Below, piece after piece: positions 16,255 through 23,854 of a DNA stretch of 32,242 bases. The stretch covers positions 1 to 32,242 of the forward strand of contig JAWWBN010000015.1 of assembly GCA_033720955.1 (NCBI GenBank), in the 5' to 3' direction. The stretch's first letter is position 1. Each line of letters begins with the position of its first letter. The position numbers and the translations under genes were made by a program. The notes under the pieces were generated by a model. The model worked only from the letters and a program-made list of their open reading frames with translations, was not told the DNA's origin and ran no database searches. Source of the DNA: JAWWBN01 sp033720955. GTDB taxonomy: Bacteria; Acidobacteriota; Thermoanaerobaculia; Multivoradales; JAHEKO01.

Positions 16255-17279
16255 GCGACGGGCCGCCGATCCGCACCGTCGCGATCGGCCTGGGGCCGAT
16301 CGGCTGCGCCGCCGCGGGGATGATCCTCGCCCGTCCGGGCCTGGCGCTGCTGGCCGCGGTGGATCTGGACGAGGGCAAGCGCGGGCGCGACCTCGCGGAG
16401 CTTCTCGGCGAGGCGGGGGAAGCGGGACTCGCGGTGGAGGGGGATCTGGCGGCCGTCCTCGCTCGGGTGGAGCCAGAGCTGGCCGTGCTCTGCACCGGCT
16501 CCACGCTCGAGGCGGTGCGGCCCGACCTGCTCCGCCTGCTGCCGGCGGGGGTCAACGTGGTGTCGCCCTGCGAGGAGCTGGTGCAGCCCGAGGCGGCCGA
16601 CCCGGAGATCGCCGCAGAGCTCGACCGGGCGGCGCGACGCGGCGGCGCCACGGTGCTCGGGGTGGGGGTCAATCCGGGCTTCGCGCTGGATCTGCTGCCG
16701 GCGTTTCTGGCCGGGCCGTGCCGGACGGTGGAGCGGGTGCGCGCGCGGCGCGTCCTGGATGCCGCCACCCGGCGGCGGTCGCTGCAGCGCAAGGTGGGCG
16801 CCGGGCTGTCGCGCGACGAGTTCGACCGCGGTCTCGCCTCGGGGGAGCTGGGGCACGTGGGGACGAGGCAGTCGGTGGCCCTCGTGGGCCGGGCCCTCGG
16901 CTTCGAGCTGGTGGAGATCCGCCACCGGGTCGAAGCGGTGATCGCCGACCGCCTCGTGCACAGCGGGCTGGGGCCGGTCGCAGCGGGTCGGGTGGCGGGG
17001 CTTCGCGACCGGGGCGTCGGCCTCGACGCTGCCGGACGGCCACGGGTGGAGCTCGAGCTCGAGATGTACGTCGGCGCGGCGGACCCCCACGACGAGGTCG
17101 TGCTCGAGGGGTGCTTCCCGTCCGGCGGCCGTCTTGCCGCGCGGGTGGACGGGGGCGTTCCGGGCGACGCCGCGACCGCCGCGCTGCTGGTCAACCGCGC
17201 TCCCCAGGTGGTCGCGGCGGCTCCCGGTCTCGCGACCGTCCTCGACCTGCCGCCTCCGGGTCTTCCGACCCGGCGCTAG
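16251..17279 (+). CDS. NAD(P)-dependent dehydrogenase resembling 2,4-diaminopentanoate dehydrogenase (DapB fold), apparent CTG start
   Basis: About 342 residues with a Rossmann GLGPIGCAAAGMIL motif at the N-terminus. Conserved stretches VVSPCEELVQP, GVGVNPGF.LD.LP, the RRVLDAATRRRSLQRKVGAG strand and GHVGTRQSVALVG match the diaminopentanoate dehydrogenase-like branch of the dihydrodipicolinate reductase superfamily. These enzymes act on amines or amino acids in the cytosol using NAD(P)H. No ATG, GTG or TTG lies in frame between the preceding coding region and the Rossmann motif. The only fitting start is CTG at 16251, overlapping the upstream TGA exactly as the ATGA/GTGA pairs elsewhere in the window, with GGGAAG 5 nt before it. 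The stop shares CTAG with the converging radical SAM gene. The true substrate is unknown. Confidence 0.8.
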   Translation: MSDGPPIRTVAIGLGPIGCAAAGMILARPGLALLAAVDLDEGKRGRDLAELLGEAGEAGLAVEGDLAAVLARVEPELAVLCTGSTLEAVRPDLLRLLPAGVNVVSPCEELVQPEAADPEIAAELDRAARRGGATVLGVGVNPGFALDLLPAFLAGPCRTVERVRARRVLDAATRRRSLQRKVGAGLSRDEFDRGLASGELGHVGTRQSVALVGRALGFELVEIRHRVEAVIADRLVHSGLGPVAAGRVAGLRDRGVGLDAAGRPRVELELEMYVGAADPHDEVVLEGCFPSGGRLAARVDGGVPGDAATAALLVNRAPQVVAAAPGLATVLDLPPPGLPTRR

Positions 17280-18700
17280 AGCTGGCCCGCCTCGCGGTGT
17301 CCGACCAGGAAGGTCTCGGGCTTGGAGAACACCTTGGCGATGTTCATGCCCTTGCGCACCGCGCCCACCGTGACCTTGCCGGCGGCCAGGGCCCCGGCGA
17401 GCTGCAGGTAGGTCCGGGCGCGGCCCCGGTGCTGGTAGCGCACCTTGAGCGCCCACTGCCAGAGCCGCGAGTACTCCTCGTAGAACTCCTCGATGGGCAG
17501 CTTGGTGGGAAGCACCGAGTGGACGATGTCGTAGAGCTCCCAGCGGTCGGTGGTCACCTCGCGCCGGGCCTCGTCCCAGAGATCGGTGCCCGGCAGCGGC
17601 GTGAGGATCGAGAAGCCGCTGTTGTAGGTGGCCATCTCGGCGATCCACTCCCTGAGACGGGTGAAGTCGTCGCGGTCCCAGGCGGGGTCGACGATGAAGT
17701 TGCAGGTGAATCCCACCCCCAGGTCCTTCAGGATCTCGATGGCGCGCACGTTGTTGTCGGCGGTGTTGGACTTGTTGACCCGGTCCAGGCCCTCGTCGGT
17801 GACCGCCTCGACCCCCAGGAAGATGGCGAGGTCGCCGCACTCCTTCCACTGCTCGATCAGGTCGGGGAACTTGCAGATGATGTCGGTGCGCGTCTGGACG
17901 GTGAAGTACTTGCGGATCCCGGATGCCTTGATCTGCCTGGCCATCTCGCGGCCCCGGCGGACGTTCATCCAGAAGATGTCGTCGGTGATGAAGATGTTCG
18001 GAGCGCGGATCTGCCCCAGCTCCTCGACCACCCGCTCGGGGGACTTCTCGCGGAAGGTGGACTCGTGGAACTTCCAGACCGAGCAGAAGTTGCACTTGAA
18101 GGGGCAGCCCCTGGCGGTCTCCATCAGCGCCAGGGGCTTGCGGAAGTTGATGTAGTAGTGGTCGGCGTACTCGTCGATGAGGTGACGGGCCGGCAGAGGC
18201 AGCTCGTCGAGGTCGCGCCGGGCGGGAGCCGGCCCGGTGGCGACCTGGCCGTGGCGGGTGTTGAGCACCAGGCCCGGCACCTTGGCCGGGTCGGTGCGGC
18301 GGTCCAGGGCGTCGACCAGACCGGCCATCACGTCTTCGCCGTCGCCGACCGCCACCGCATCGATGACGTCGTGGGCGAACCACCGCGGGTCCCGCGACGC
18401 GTCGTGTCCGCCCATCACCACGTAGGCCTCCGGCACCTCCCGCTTCACCTGCCGGGCCAGCGCCAGCGCGCGATTGCGCTCGGTGGTGAAGTTGCACTGC
18501 AGCCCCACGACCTGCGGCTCGAAGTCGCGGAACTTGGCCATGCCGTGCTCGTGGCCGTCGATGCGCAGGTCCACGATCTTGCACTCGTGGTCCGGCTCGA
18601 GGGCCGCGGCGACGCACTCGAGCCCCAGCGGCTCGACGAACGTCAGCATCTCGAGCCCGAGGATGCCGCCGATGGGCGGCTTGAGGAAGGCGACCTTCAT
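17276..18700 (-). CDS. B12-binding radical SAM enzyme, hopanoid C-3 methylase (HpnR)-like
   Basis: This 474-residue protein has an N-terminal cobalamin-binding Rossmann domain (EPLGLECVAAAL near residue 25, VVMGGHDAS near 95). The radical SAM core carries the cluster motif C199-x3-C203-x2-C206 (GCPFKCNFCS). Segments such as FREKSPERVVEELGQIRAPNIFITDDIFW, LGVEAV.DEGL, ADP/VDPAWDRD.F..LREW and HSVLPTKLPIEEFYEEY resemble HpnR, as recalled from family knowledge. Class B enzymes methylate unactivated carbons using SAM and methylcobalamin. No squalene-hopene or other hpn gene lies in this window, so the substrate may be a hopanoid or another lipid. CCGGAG precedes the ATG at 18700. The gene is divergent from the AdoMet decarboxylase-like gene. 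Confidence 0.87.
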   Translation of the reverse strand: MKVAFLKPPIGGILGLEMLTFVEPLGLECVAAALEPDHECKIVDLRIDGHEHGMAKFRDFEPQVVGLQCNFTTERNRALALARQVKREVPEAYVVMGGHDASRDPRWFAHDVIDAVAVGDGEDVMAGLVDALDRRTDPAKVPGLVLNTRHGQVATGPAPARRDLDELPLPARHLIDEYADHYYINFRKPLALMETARGCPFKCNFCSVWKFHESTFREKSPERVVEELGQIRAPNIFITDDIFWMNVRRGREMARQIKASGIRKYFTVQTRTDIICKFPDLIEQWKECGDLAIFLGVEAVTDEGLDRVNKSNTADNNVRAIEILKDLGVGFTCNFIVDPAWDRDDFTRLREWIAEMATYNSGFSILTPLPGTDLWDEARREVTTDRWELYDIVHSVLPTKLPIEEFYEEYSRLWQWALKVRYQHRGRARTYLQLAGALAAGKVTVGAVRKGMNIAKVFSKPETFLVGHREAGQL

Positions 18701-18738
18701 GGCTCCGGTGGCGCCGGGCGGGAGCGGCGCGTCAATCT

Positions 18739-18767
18739 ATGAGACCAGCGACGGGGTGAGGTGTCAA
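18739..18767 (-). promoter_or_regulatory. Predicted promoter of the radical SAM gene
   Basis: On the minus strand a perfect TTGACA -35 (18762-18767) is followed by 17 nt and TCTCAT (18739-18744, 4 of 6 matches to -10). TAGATT at 18734-18739 is a second possible -10, with longer spacing. The transcript would start near 18732, giving a leader of about 30 nt that contains the CCGGAG ribosome site. Confidence 0.45.
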
Positions 18768-18800
18768 GCGGCGCCGGCGTGGTAGTTTGGGGCCGGGGAG

Positions 18801-19193
18801 ATGGCGTCGCACCACTTCATCGGCGTGGGCCCGCTGTCGGCCGAGCTGCTGGGGCCCGCGCTCGACGAGGAGGCGCTCTCCCTTCGGGTCGCCGGTCTGG
18901 TCGCCGACGCCGGCATGGAGGTGGTGTCCCGCGATGCCGCCCGCTTCGACAACGGCGGCCTGACGCTGGTGTGGATCCTGGCCGAGTCCCACCTGGTTCT
19001 CCACCTCTGGCGAGCCGAGGAGTACGCCACGGTGGATCTGCACGTCTGCGACTACCGCGCCGACAACCGGGAGCGGGCGACGGGGCTGGTGGAGAGGCTC
19101 GAGCGGCTCTGCTTTCCGGACGGAACCGCCGACTGGCGCACGCTCACCGTGGAGACCCCCACGTCGGCCGTCGCGGCCCCGACGGTCCCTTGA
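18801..19193 (+). CDS. AdoMet decarboxylase (SpeH/SpeD) family protein, pyruvoyl type, diverged
   Basis: This 130-residue protein matches prokaryotic S-adenosylmethionine decarboxylase in size and spacing. AESHLVLH contains the Glu62-Ser63 self-cleavage site that makes the pyruvoyl cofactor, with His68 and Cys83 at the positions of the known processing and catalytic residues. The usual HTWPEYGYAAVDVFTC strand reads HLWRAEEYATVDLHVC. The Pro-Glu pair is replaced, and the Glu that holds the AdoMet ribose (position 72) is Ala. Homologues of this family that have become ornithine or arginine decarboxylases are known, so the substrate may not be AdoMet. A -10-like TAGTTT (18783-18788) lies 12 nt before the ATG, and GGGGAG abuts it. 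No spermidine synthase is nearby. Confidence 0.72.
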   Translation: MASHHFIGVGPLSAELLGPALDEEALSLRVAGLVADAGMEVVSRDAARFDNGGLTLVWILAESHLVLHLWRAEEYATVDLHVCDYRADNRERATGLVERLERLCFPDGTADWRTLTVETPTSAVAAPTVP

Positions 19194-19288
19194 GGACCCT
19201 CCCGGTCGCCGGCTGGGGTATCGTCGTCTCTTCGATGGTCGGCGCCGCCGACCCGGAACCGCGAAACGAGAAGAAGGAGCCCGTCAAG

Positions 19289-20062
19289 ATGAGGATCAGA
19301 CGAACCGCAGCGCTCGCGGCGCTGCTGCTGGCCGTGTCGGCACTGCCCGGCCTGGCCGAGGAGAAGACCCTGGAGGAGGTGCTCGAGGCGCACTACGAGG
19401 CGATCGGCGGCCTCGAGGCCTGGGACGCCTGGAAGACGATGCAGCTCACCGGCACCATGAACATGGGGGAGATGCAGGCGCCGTACACCATGACCTTCGC
19501 CAACGGCCTCCCGGCGCGCTCGCGTCTCGAGTTCACGGTGCAGGGCATGACGGGCGTCATGGCCTACGACGGCGAGGTGGCCTGGGCCATCTCCCCCTTC
19601 CAGGGCAAGACCGATCCCGAGCTGATGGACGAGGACCAGACCCGCAACTGGAAGGAGCAGTCGGACCTGGCCGGCCCGCTGATCAAGCCGGACGAGAAGG
19701 GCGTGCAGTTGGAGCTCCTCGGCAAGGAGGATGTCGAGGGGACCTCGGCCTACAAGATCAGGGCGACCCTCGAGAACGGCGACGTGCGCCACTACTACCT
19801 GGACGCCGACTACTACCTGCCGATCAGGACGGAGGCCTCGACCGTCATCCAGGGCCAGGAGATCGACGTGGAGACGAGCTACGGCGACTACAAGAACGTC
19901 GGCGACCTGGTGCTGGCGCACGTCTTCAGCAGCAAACCGAAGAACGCGCCGGCCGGCCAGACCATCACCATCCTCAACGCCGAGCTGGACGTCGAGCTGC
20001 CGGACGACTACTTCTCGATGCCCGAAGCCGCGGCGCCGGCCGCCGCCGGCGACGGCTCGTAG
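19289..20062 (+). CDS. Secreted LolA/LolB-fold-like periplasmic protein of unknown role
   Basis: This 257-residue protein has a signal peptide (RIRRTAALAALLLAVSALPGLAEE, cleavage near residue 24). The start ATG has AAGGAG 9 nt upstream. The mature region opens with VLEAHYEAIGGLEAWDAWKTMQLTG and alternates beta strands (MAYDGEVAWAI, YYLDADYYLPIRTE). This pattern is typical of outer-membrane lipoprotein-sorting-like proteins of Acidobacteriota and Bacteroidota, which bind lipids or lipoprotein chains. The C-terminal tail is Ala/Pro-rich. An in-frame ATG at 19235, 10 nt after a TATCGT box, is possible but would add an acidic/basic stretch before the signal peptide. It lies 87 bp ahead of the BNR protein. 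Function not assigned. Confidence 0.75.
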   Translation: MRIRRTAALAALLLAVSALPGLAEEKTLEEVLEAHYEAIGGLEAWDAWKTMQLTGTMNMGEMQAPYTMTFANGLPARSRLEFTVQGMTGVMAYDGEVAWAISPFQGKTDPELMDEDQTRNWKEQSDLAGPLIKPDEKGVQLELLGKEDVEGTSAYKIRATLENGDVRHYYLDADYYLPIRTEASTVIQGQEIDVETSYGDYKNVGDLVLAHVFSSKPKNAPAGQTITILNAELDVELPDDYFSMPEAAAPAAAGDGS

Positions 20063-20149
20063 CGCGGCCGCTCGCCGGCCCGTGGTGGGCGGCGCGTCCC
20101 GCGTCCGGCGGGACGCCCGCCTCTGGATCTTCTAGTCGAGGAGAAGAGG

Positions 20150-23100
20150 ATGAGGAAGCAGCTCGTTTCGTTGACCGCCGTCTGCACGGCCGCCCTGGGC
20201 TCCGCGGCCTTCGCGGGCATCGACGTCGATCCCAGCACCTTCGGCACCCTGCGCGCGCGGTCGCTCGGCCCCGCGGTGATGGGCGGCCGGGTGGCGGCGA
20301 TCGACGCGGTGGCAAAGGATCCCCTCACCATCTTCGTGGGCGCCGCGAGCGGCGGCGTGTGGCGGTCGAAGGACGCCGGGGTCACCTTCGAGCCCGTCTT
20401 CGACCGGCAGATCCAGTCGATCGGCGCGATCCGGATCGACCCCTCCGATCCCGACGTGATCTGGGTGGGTACCGGCGAGAGCTGGGTGCGCAACAGCGTC
20501 TCGGTCGGCGACGGCGTCTACAAGTCCACCGACGGCGGCGACACCTGGCAGAACGTCGGGCTGGCCGACTCGGAGCGCATCGCGCGTATCCAGGTGCATC
20601 CGGCCGACTCCGACACGGTCTACGTCTGCGCCACCGGGCACCTCTGGAACGCCAACGACGAGCGGGGGGTCTACCGCACCACCGACGGCGGCGAGACCTG
20701 GGCCGCGGTGCTCCAGGTGGACGAGAACACCGGCTGCTCCGACCTGACCCTCGACCCGGAGGATCCTCGCGTCCTCTACGCCGGGATGTGGGACTTCCGG
20801 CGCAAGGCCTGGACCTTCCGCTCCGGCGGCCCGGGCAGCGGCCTCTACAAGTCCACGGACGGCGGCGACACCTGGACCGAGCTCACCCGGGGGCTTCCCG
20901 AAGGGGAGAAGGGCCGCATCGCGGTGGCGGTCTCGCCCGCCCGCCCGCGCACGGTGTACGCCGTCGTGGAGGCGGAGGAGACCGCCCTCTACCGCTCGGA
21001 CGATCTCGGGCAGAGCTGGCGCAAGGTGTCCACCTCGGCCAACGTCCAGGGGCGCCCCTTCTACTTCGCCTACGTGGTGCCCGACCCGGCGGACCCGATG
21101 CGGGTGTACAAGCCGGGCTGGGGGCTGACCGTCTCGGTGGACGGAGGCGAGACCTTCGGCGCCGTCACCGGGGGCTCCCACTCCGACCACCACGCCCTGT
21201 GGATCAACCCCTCCAACCCCCACGAGATCGTCCTCGGCACCGACGGCGGGGTCTACCTCTCGGCGGACCGGGGCGGCCACTTCCGCTTCAGCCTGGCGCT
21301 GCCGATCTCGCAGTACTACGAGGTCGACTACGACATGGAGACGCCGTACAACGTCTACGGCGGCCTGCAGGACAACGGCACCTGGATGGGCCCGTCGCGG
21401 AGCGTCGGCGGCATCACCGCCGGCGACTGGCGCAACATCGGCTTCGGCGACGGCTTCCACGCCCACGTGGACCCCACCGACCCCGATTTCGTCTACGTGG
21501 AGTGGCAGGGCGGCAACGTCCTGCGGATGAACAAGACCACCGGGGAGGCGCGCGACGTCAAGCCGCTGCCCCGCGCCGACGAGCCCGACTACCGCTTCAA
21601 CTGGAACACCCCGATCCACGTCTCCCGCTCCCGCCCCGAGCGGGTCTACGTGGGGGCGCAGTTCCTCTTCCGCTCGGAGGACGGCGGTGCGTCGTGGGAG
21701 CGCATCTCTCCGGATCTCACCACCGACGACCCCGAGAAGCAGAGGCAGGGTGAGTCGGGAGGCCTCACCATCGACAACTCGACCGCCGAGAACCACTGCA
21801 CGATCTACACGATCAGCGAGTCCACGCGGGACCCCGCGGTGATCTGGGTGGGGACCGACGACGGCAACCTGCAGTTGACCCGAGACGGCGGCGAGAGCTG
21901 GAGCAACGTGGTGGGCAACGTCCCCGATCTGCCGGCCCACACCTGGGTCTCCCACGTGGCCGCGGGGCTCCACGCCGACGGTACGGCCTACGCCACCTTC
22001 GACGGCCACCGCGACGGCGACATGAAGCCCTACGTCTACCGCACCGCCGACTGGGGCGCCACCTGGACGGCCCTGGGCGGGGAGGAGGTCGAGGGCTTCG
22101 CCCAGGTCGTGGCCGAGGATCCGGTGAGCCCGGACCTGCTCTTCGTCGGCACCGAGCTGGGGCTCTGGATCAGCGTGGACGGCGGCGAGAACTGGGCCCG
22201 CTTCGAGGAGAACCTGCCCCCGGTCCCCGTCCACGACCTGGCGATCCACCCGCGGGAGCACGATCTGATCGTGGCGACCCACGGGCGGGGCATCTACATC
22301 GTGGACGACATCACCCCGCTGCGTCACCTGACCTCCGAGGTGGTGGAAGCGGAGATCACCTTCCTGCCGTCGCGCCCGCCGGTGATGAGCGCGCCGGCCG
22401 CCGTGCAGCGCTTCCCGGGCGACGACGAGTTCGTGGGCGGCAACCCCGACGAGGCCTACATCACCTTCTACCAGAAGAAGCGTCACCTGTTCGGCGACCT
22501 CAAGATCGAGATCTACGACGGCGACGGAGAGCTGATCTCGACCCTGCCGACCACCAAGCGGCGCGGGATCAACCGGGTGCCGTGGTCGATGCGGCTCAAG
22601 CCGCCCAAGATGCCGGCGGCCACCTCGCTGGTCTTCCAGCCCTACATCTTCGTCGGGCCGCGGGTGGAGATGGCGCCCCACACGGTGCGTCTGATCAAGG
22701 GAAAGACCACTCTCGAGACGGTGATGACCCCGCTGCCCGACCCGCGGTCGGGCCACTCCCCGGAGGACCGGGCGGCGCAGCACGAGACCGCCATGGCGAT
22801 CTACCGCGACCTCGAGCGCCTGACCTACCTGGTGGATGCGCTCGTGGACCTTCGTGACCAGGCGAGCGCGCGCGCGGAGGGTCTGGCCGAGCGAAGCCGG
22901 CTGCGCCGGGAGCTCCGGGACCTCGGGGAGCGGACGGAGCGGCAGCGCGGCCTGCTGGTCTCCACCAACGAGGCGGGCCGGCTCTCCGGCGAGCGGCGCC
23001 TGCGCGAGGAGCTCGGCTTCCTGTACGGCGGGGTCAACGGCTACGACGGCCGGCCCACCGACTCGCAGGTGGCGCGGCACGCCGTGCTGAGCGCGCGGCT

Positions 23101-23320
23101 CGACGACGCCGTCTCCGACTTCGAGGGGCTGGCGCCGCAGCTCGAGCGGCTCAACTCGCAGCTCGAGCGGGCCGAGCTCGAGCCCTTGACGGTGCTCTCG
23201 AAGGAGGCCTGGCGGGCGGAGCAGGAGAAGGGCGGCGCCGCCGTCTCCACCGCTCCCCTCTCCGCCGCCGCGGCCCGCCGGCTGGCGCAGCGGGTCCCCG
23301 ACCTGCTGCCGTGGCTCTAG
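20150..23320 (+). CDS. Large secreted BNR/sortilin-like repeat protein
   Basis: This 1056-residue exported protein has a signal peptide to about residue 22 and a strong GAGGAGAAGAGG ribosome site. Residues about 50-700 hold roughly eleven Asp-box (BNR) repeats of the S/T-x-D-x-G-x-T-W type, such as STDGGDTWQN, TTDGGETWAA, SEDGGASWER, TRDGGESWSN and SVDGGENWAR, forming one or two beta-propellers like VPS10/sortilin or sialidase-type folds. The C-terminal 170 residues are charged and helical, consistent with a coiled coil. Acidobacteriota carry many such paralogues, often named glycosyl hydrolase although catalytic residues are not evident. It is probably a cell-surface or periplasmic binding or scaffold protein. 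Confidence 0.85.
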   Translation: MRKQLVSLTAVCTAALGSAAFAGIDVDPSTFGTLRARSLGPAVMGGRVAAIDAVAKDPLTIFVGAASGGVWRSKDAGVTFEPVFDRQIQSIGAIRIDPSDPDVIWVGTGESWVRNSVSVGDGVYKSTDGGDTWQNVGLADSERIARIQVHPADSDTVYVCATGHLWNANDERGVYRTTDGGETWAAVLQVDENTGCSDLTLDPEDPRVLYAGMWDFRRKAWTFRSGGPGSGLYKSTDGGDTWTELTRGLPEGEKGRIAVAVSPARPRTVYAVVEAEETALYRSDDLGQSWRKVSTSANVQGRPFYFAYVVPDPADPMRVYKPGWGLTVSVDGGETFGAVTGGSHSDHHALWINPSNPHEIVLGTDGGVYLSADRGGHFRFSLALPISQYYEVDYDMETPYNVYGGLQDNGTWMGPSRSVGGITAGDWRNIGFGDGFHAHVDPTDPDFVYVEWQGGNVLRMNKTTGEARDVKPLPRADEPDYRFNWNTPIHVSRSRPERVYVGAQFLFRSEDGGASWERISPDLTTDDPEKQRQGESGGLTIDNSTAENHCTIYTISESTRDPAVIWVGTDDGNLQLTRDGGESWSNVVGNVPDLPAHTWVSHVAAGLHADGTAYATFDGHRDGDMKPYVYRTADWGATWTALGGEEVEGFAQVVAEDPVSPDLLFVGTELGLWISVDGGENWARFEENLPPVPVHDLAIHPREHDLIVATHGRGIYIVDDITPLRHLTSEVVEAEITFLPSRPPVMSAPAAVQRFPGDDEFVGGNPDEAYITFYQKKRHLFGDLKIEIYDGDGELISTLPTTKRRGINRVPWSMRLKPPKMPAATSLVFQPYIFVGPRVEMAPHTVRLIKGKTTLETVMTPLPDPRSGHSPEDRAAQHETAMAIYRDLERLTYLVDALVDLRDQASARAEGLAERSRLRRELRDLGERTERQRGLLVSTNEAGRLSGERRLREELGFLYGGVNGYDGRPTDSQVARHAVLSARLDDAVSDFEGLAPQLERLNSQLERAELEPLTVLSKEAWRAEQEKGGAAVSTAPLSAAAARRLAQRVPDLLPWL

Positions 23321-23603
23321 GGGAAAAGCGTCGGACCCGGCGGAGCCGCTAGGTGCGCCGGCGAGGGTAGGCCGGTCGGGGAGCCGAGAGAGGCAGACAG
23401 ACTCTGTGGTTGAGGTGGGGCCCGGCGCCGCAGGCGGGCGGGCAGCCGGCTCCCCGGCCAGCCGATCCGCCGGGTCCGAGAGGCGTCGGAGCCCTCTCCG
23501 GGGCTCTTGCGGAGCGCCGGGAGTGGACCGTCTGCACGCGGCTCGGCTTGAGGATTCGAGCCCGGGGGCGACGGCGTCTCCGAGACCTCGTTGATCTCAT
23601 GCC
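23321..23603. other. Gap of about 280 bp: no confident gene, possible RNA or Arg-rich peptide read leftward
   Basis: No well-supported protein gene is seen. A leftward frame at 23349-23600 (83 codons) starts 6 nt after a strong promoter -10 box, but its product is Arg/Pro-rich, low in complexity and without known motifs, and its codon use is less third-position GC-biased than neighbours. The stretch has GC-rich hairpin potential, for example GAGCCC (23489-23494) with GGGCTC (23501-23506). A non-coding RNA made from the minus-strand promoter is an equally good reading. Confidence 0.4.
23349..23600 (-). CDS. Uncertain 83-residue Arg-rich reading frame behind a strong promoter
   Basis: The only support is position: its ATG (23600) lies exactly where transcription should begin from the TTGACA-N17-TATCTT promoter, as in leaderless genes. 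The predicted peptide starts MRSTRSRRRRRPRARILKPS and has four Cys in its C-terminal half. No family is recognised. It may be a chance frame across an RNA gene or spacer. Confidence 0.2.
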   Translation of the reverse strand: MRSTRSRRRRRPRARILKPSRVQTVHSRRSARAPERAPTPLGPGGSAGRGAGCPPACGAGPHLNHRVCLPLSAPRPAYPRRRT

Positions 23604-23633
23604 GACAAGATACTAGAGTTCTAGTATCTTGTC
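23604..23633. promoter_or_regulatory. 30-bp palindrome, candidate BlaI/MecI-type operator
   Basis: Arms GACAAGATACTAGA (23604-23617) and TCTAGTATCTTGTC (23620-23633) are exact reverse complements around a central GT. The core TACTAGA..TCTAGTA resembles the TACTACA..TGTAGTA-type dyads bound by BlaI/MecI/CopY repressors, and a gene for such a repressor starts 320 bp to the right. The palindrome covers the whole spacer and -10 box of a leftward promoter, so binding would shut it. It overlaps the stop of the small gene at 23632. Confidence 0.65.
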
Positions 23634-23635
23634 AA
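23607..23635 (-). promoter_or_regulatory. Strong leftward sigma70-type promoter inside the palindrome
   Basis: On the minus strand an exact TTGACA (23630-23635) is followed by exactly 17 nt and TATCTT (23607-23612). It is the best promoter match seen in the window. The start of transcription is expected at about 23600, the first base of an ATG. Confidence 0.6.
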
Positions 23636-23844
23636 GAATCTCCGGGAGAAGCTCCGTGCGGCCCCCGGGCGGCTCGCTGACAGTGCCGCAGAAACTCCTC
23701 CAGGTCGGACACCGCCAACCGCACCTCCTCGCCTCGCCAGGTGGAGATCCACCACTCGTCGCTCGAGGCGTCGAAGACGAACAGGGTCTTGCGCCGGCTG
23801 CGAAAGTCGGGCGCGCGGCGGAGGTCGGGGAGCGCGGGCAGCAT
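23632..23844 (-). CDS. Small protein of about 70 residues, unknown
   Basis: The ATG at 23844 opens a 70-residue frame whose middle looks like a genuine folded protein: RKTLFVFDASSDEWWISTW followed by GEEVRLAVSDLEEFLRHC, with paired Trp and an acidic amphipathic helix. A promoter TTGCAA-N17-TAAGCT (23855-23883) ends 10 nt before the ATG, and there is no clear Shine-Dalgarno. It is divergent from the BlaI-type gene and its stop lies in the palindrome. No family is recognised; a small regulator or adaptor is possible. The longer in-frame extension upstream of 23844 is Arg/Pro-rich and probably not translated. Confidence 0.55.
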   Translation of the reverse strand: MLPALPDLRRAPDFRSRRKTLFVFDASSDEWWISTWRGEEVRLAVSDLEEFLRHCQRAARGPHGASPGDS

Positions 23845-23854
23845 TTTGCTGGCG

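Noticed and set aside
20132..23080. Long minus-strand frame opposite the BNR-repeat gene
   Set aside because: The plus strand has a signal peptide, ribosome site and repeated Asp-boxes. The antisense product is a Val/Gly/Asp/Arg-rich shadow.
23551..23566. Sequence resembling a tRNA T-loop (GGATTCGAGCC)
   Set aside because: The flanking stem does not pair, and no acceptor, anticodon or D arm can be drawn around it on either strand.
23604..23633. The 30-bp palindrome as an intrinsic terminator
   Set aside because: The stem is AT-rich, lacks a following T-tract on either strand, has almost no loop and contains consensus promoter hexamers. An operator fits better.
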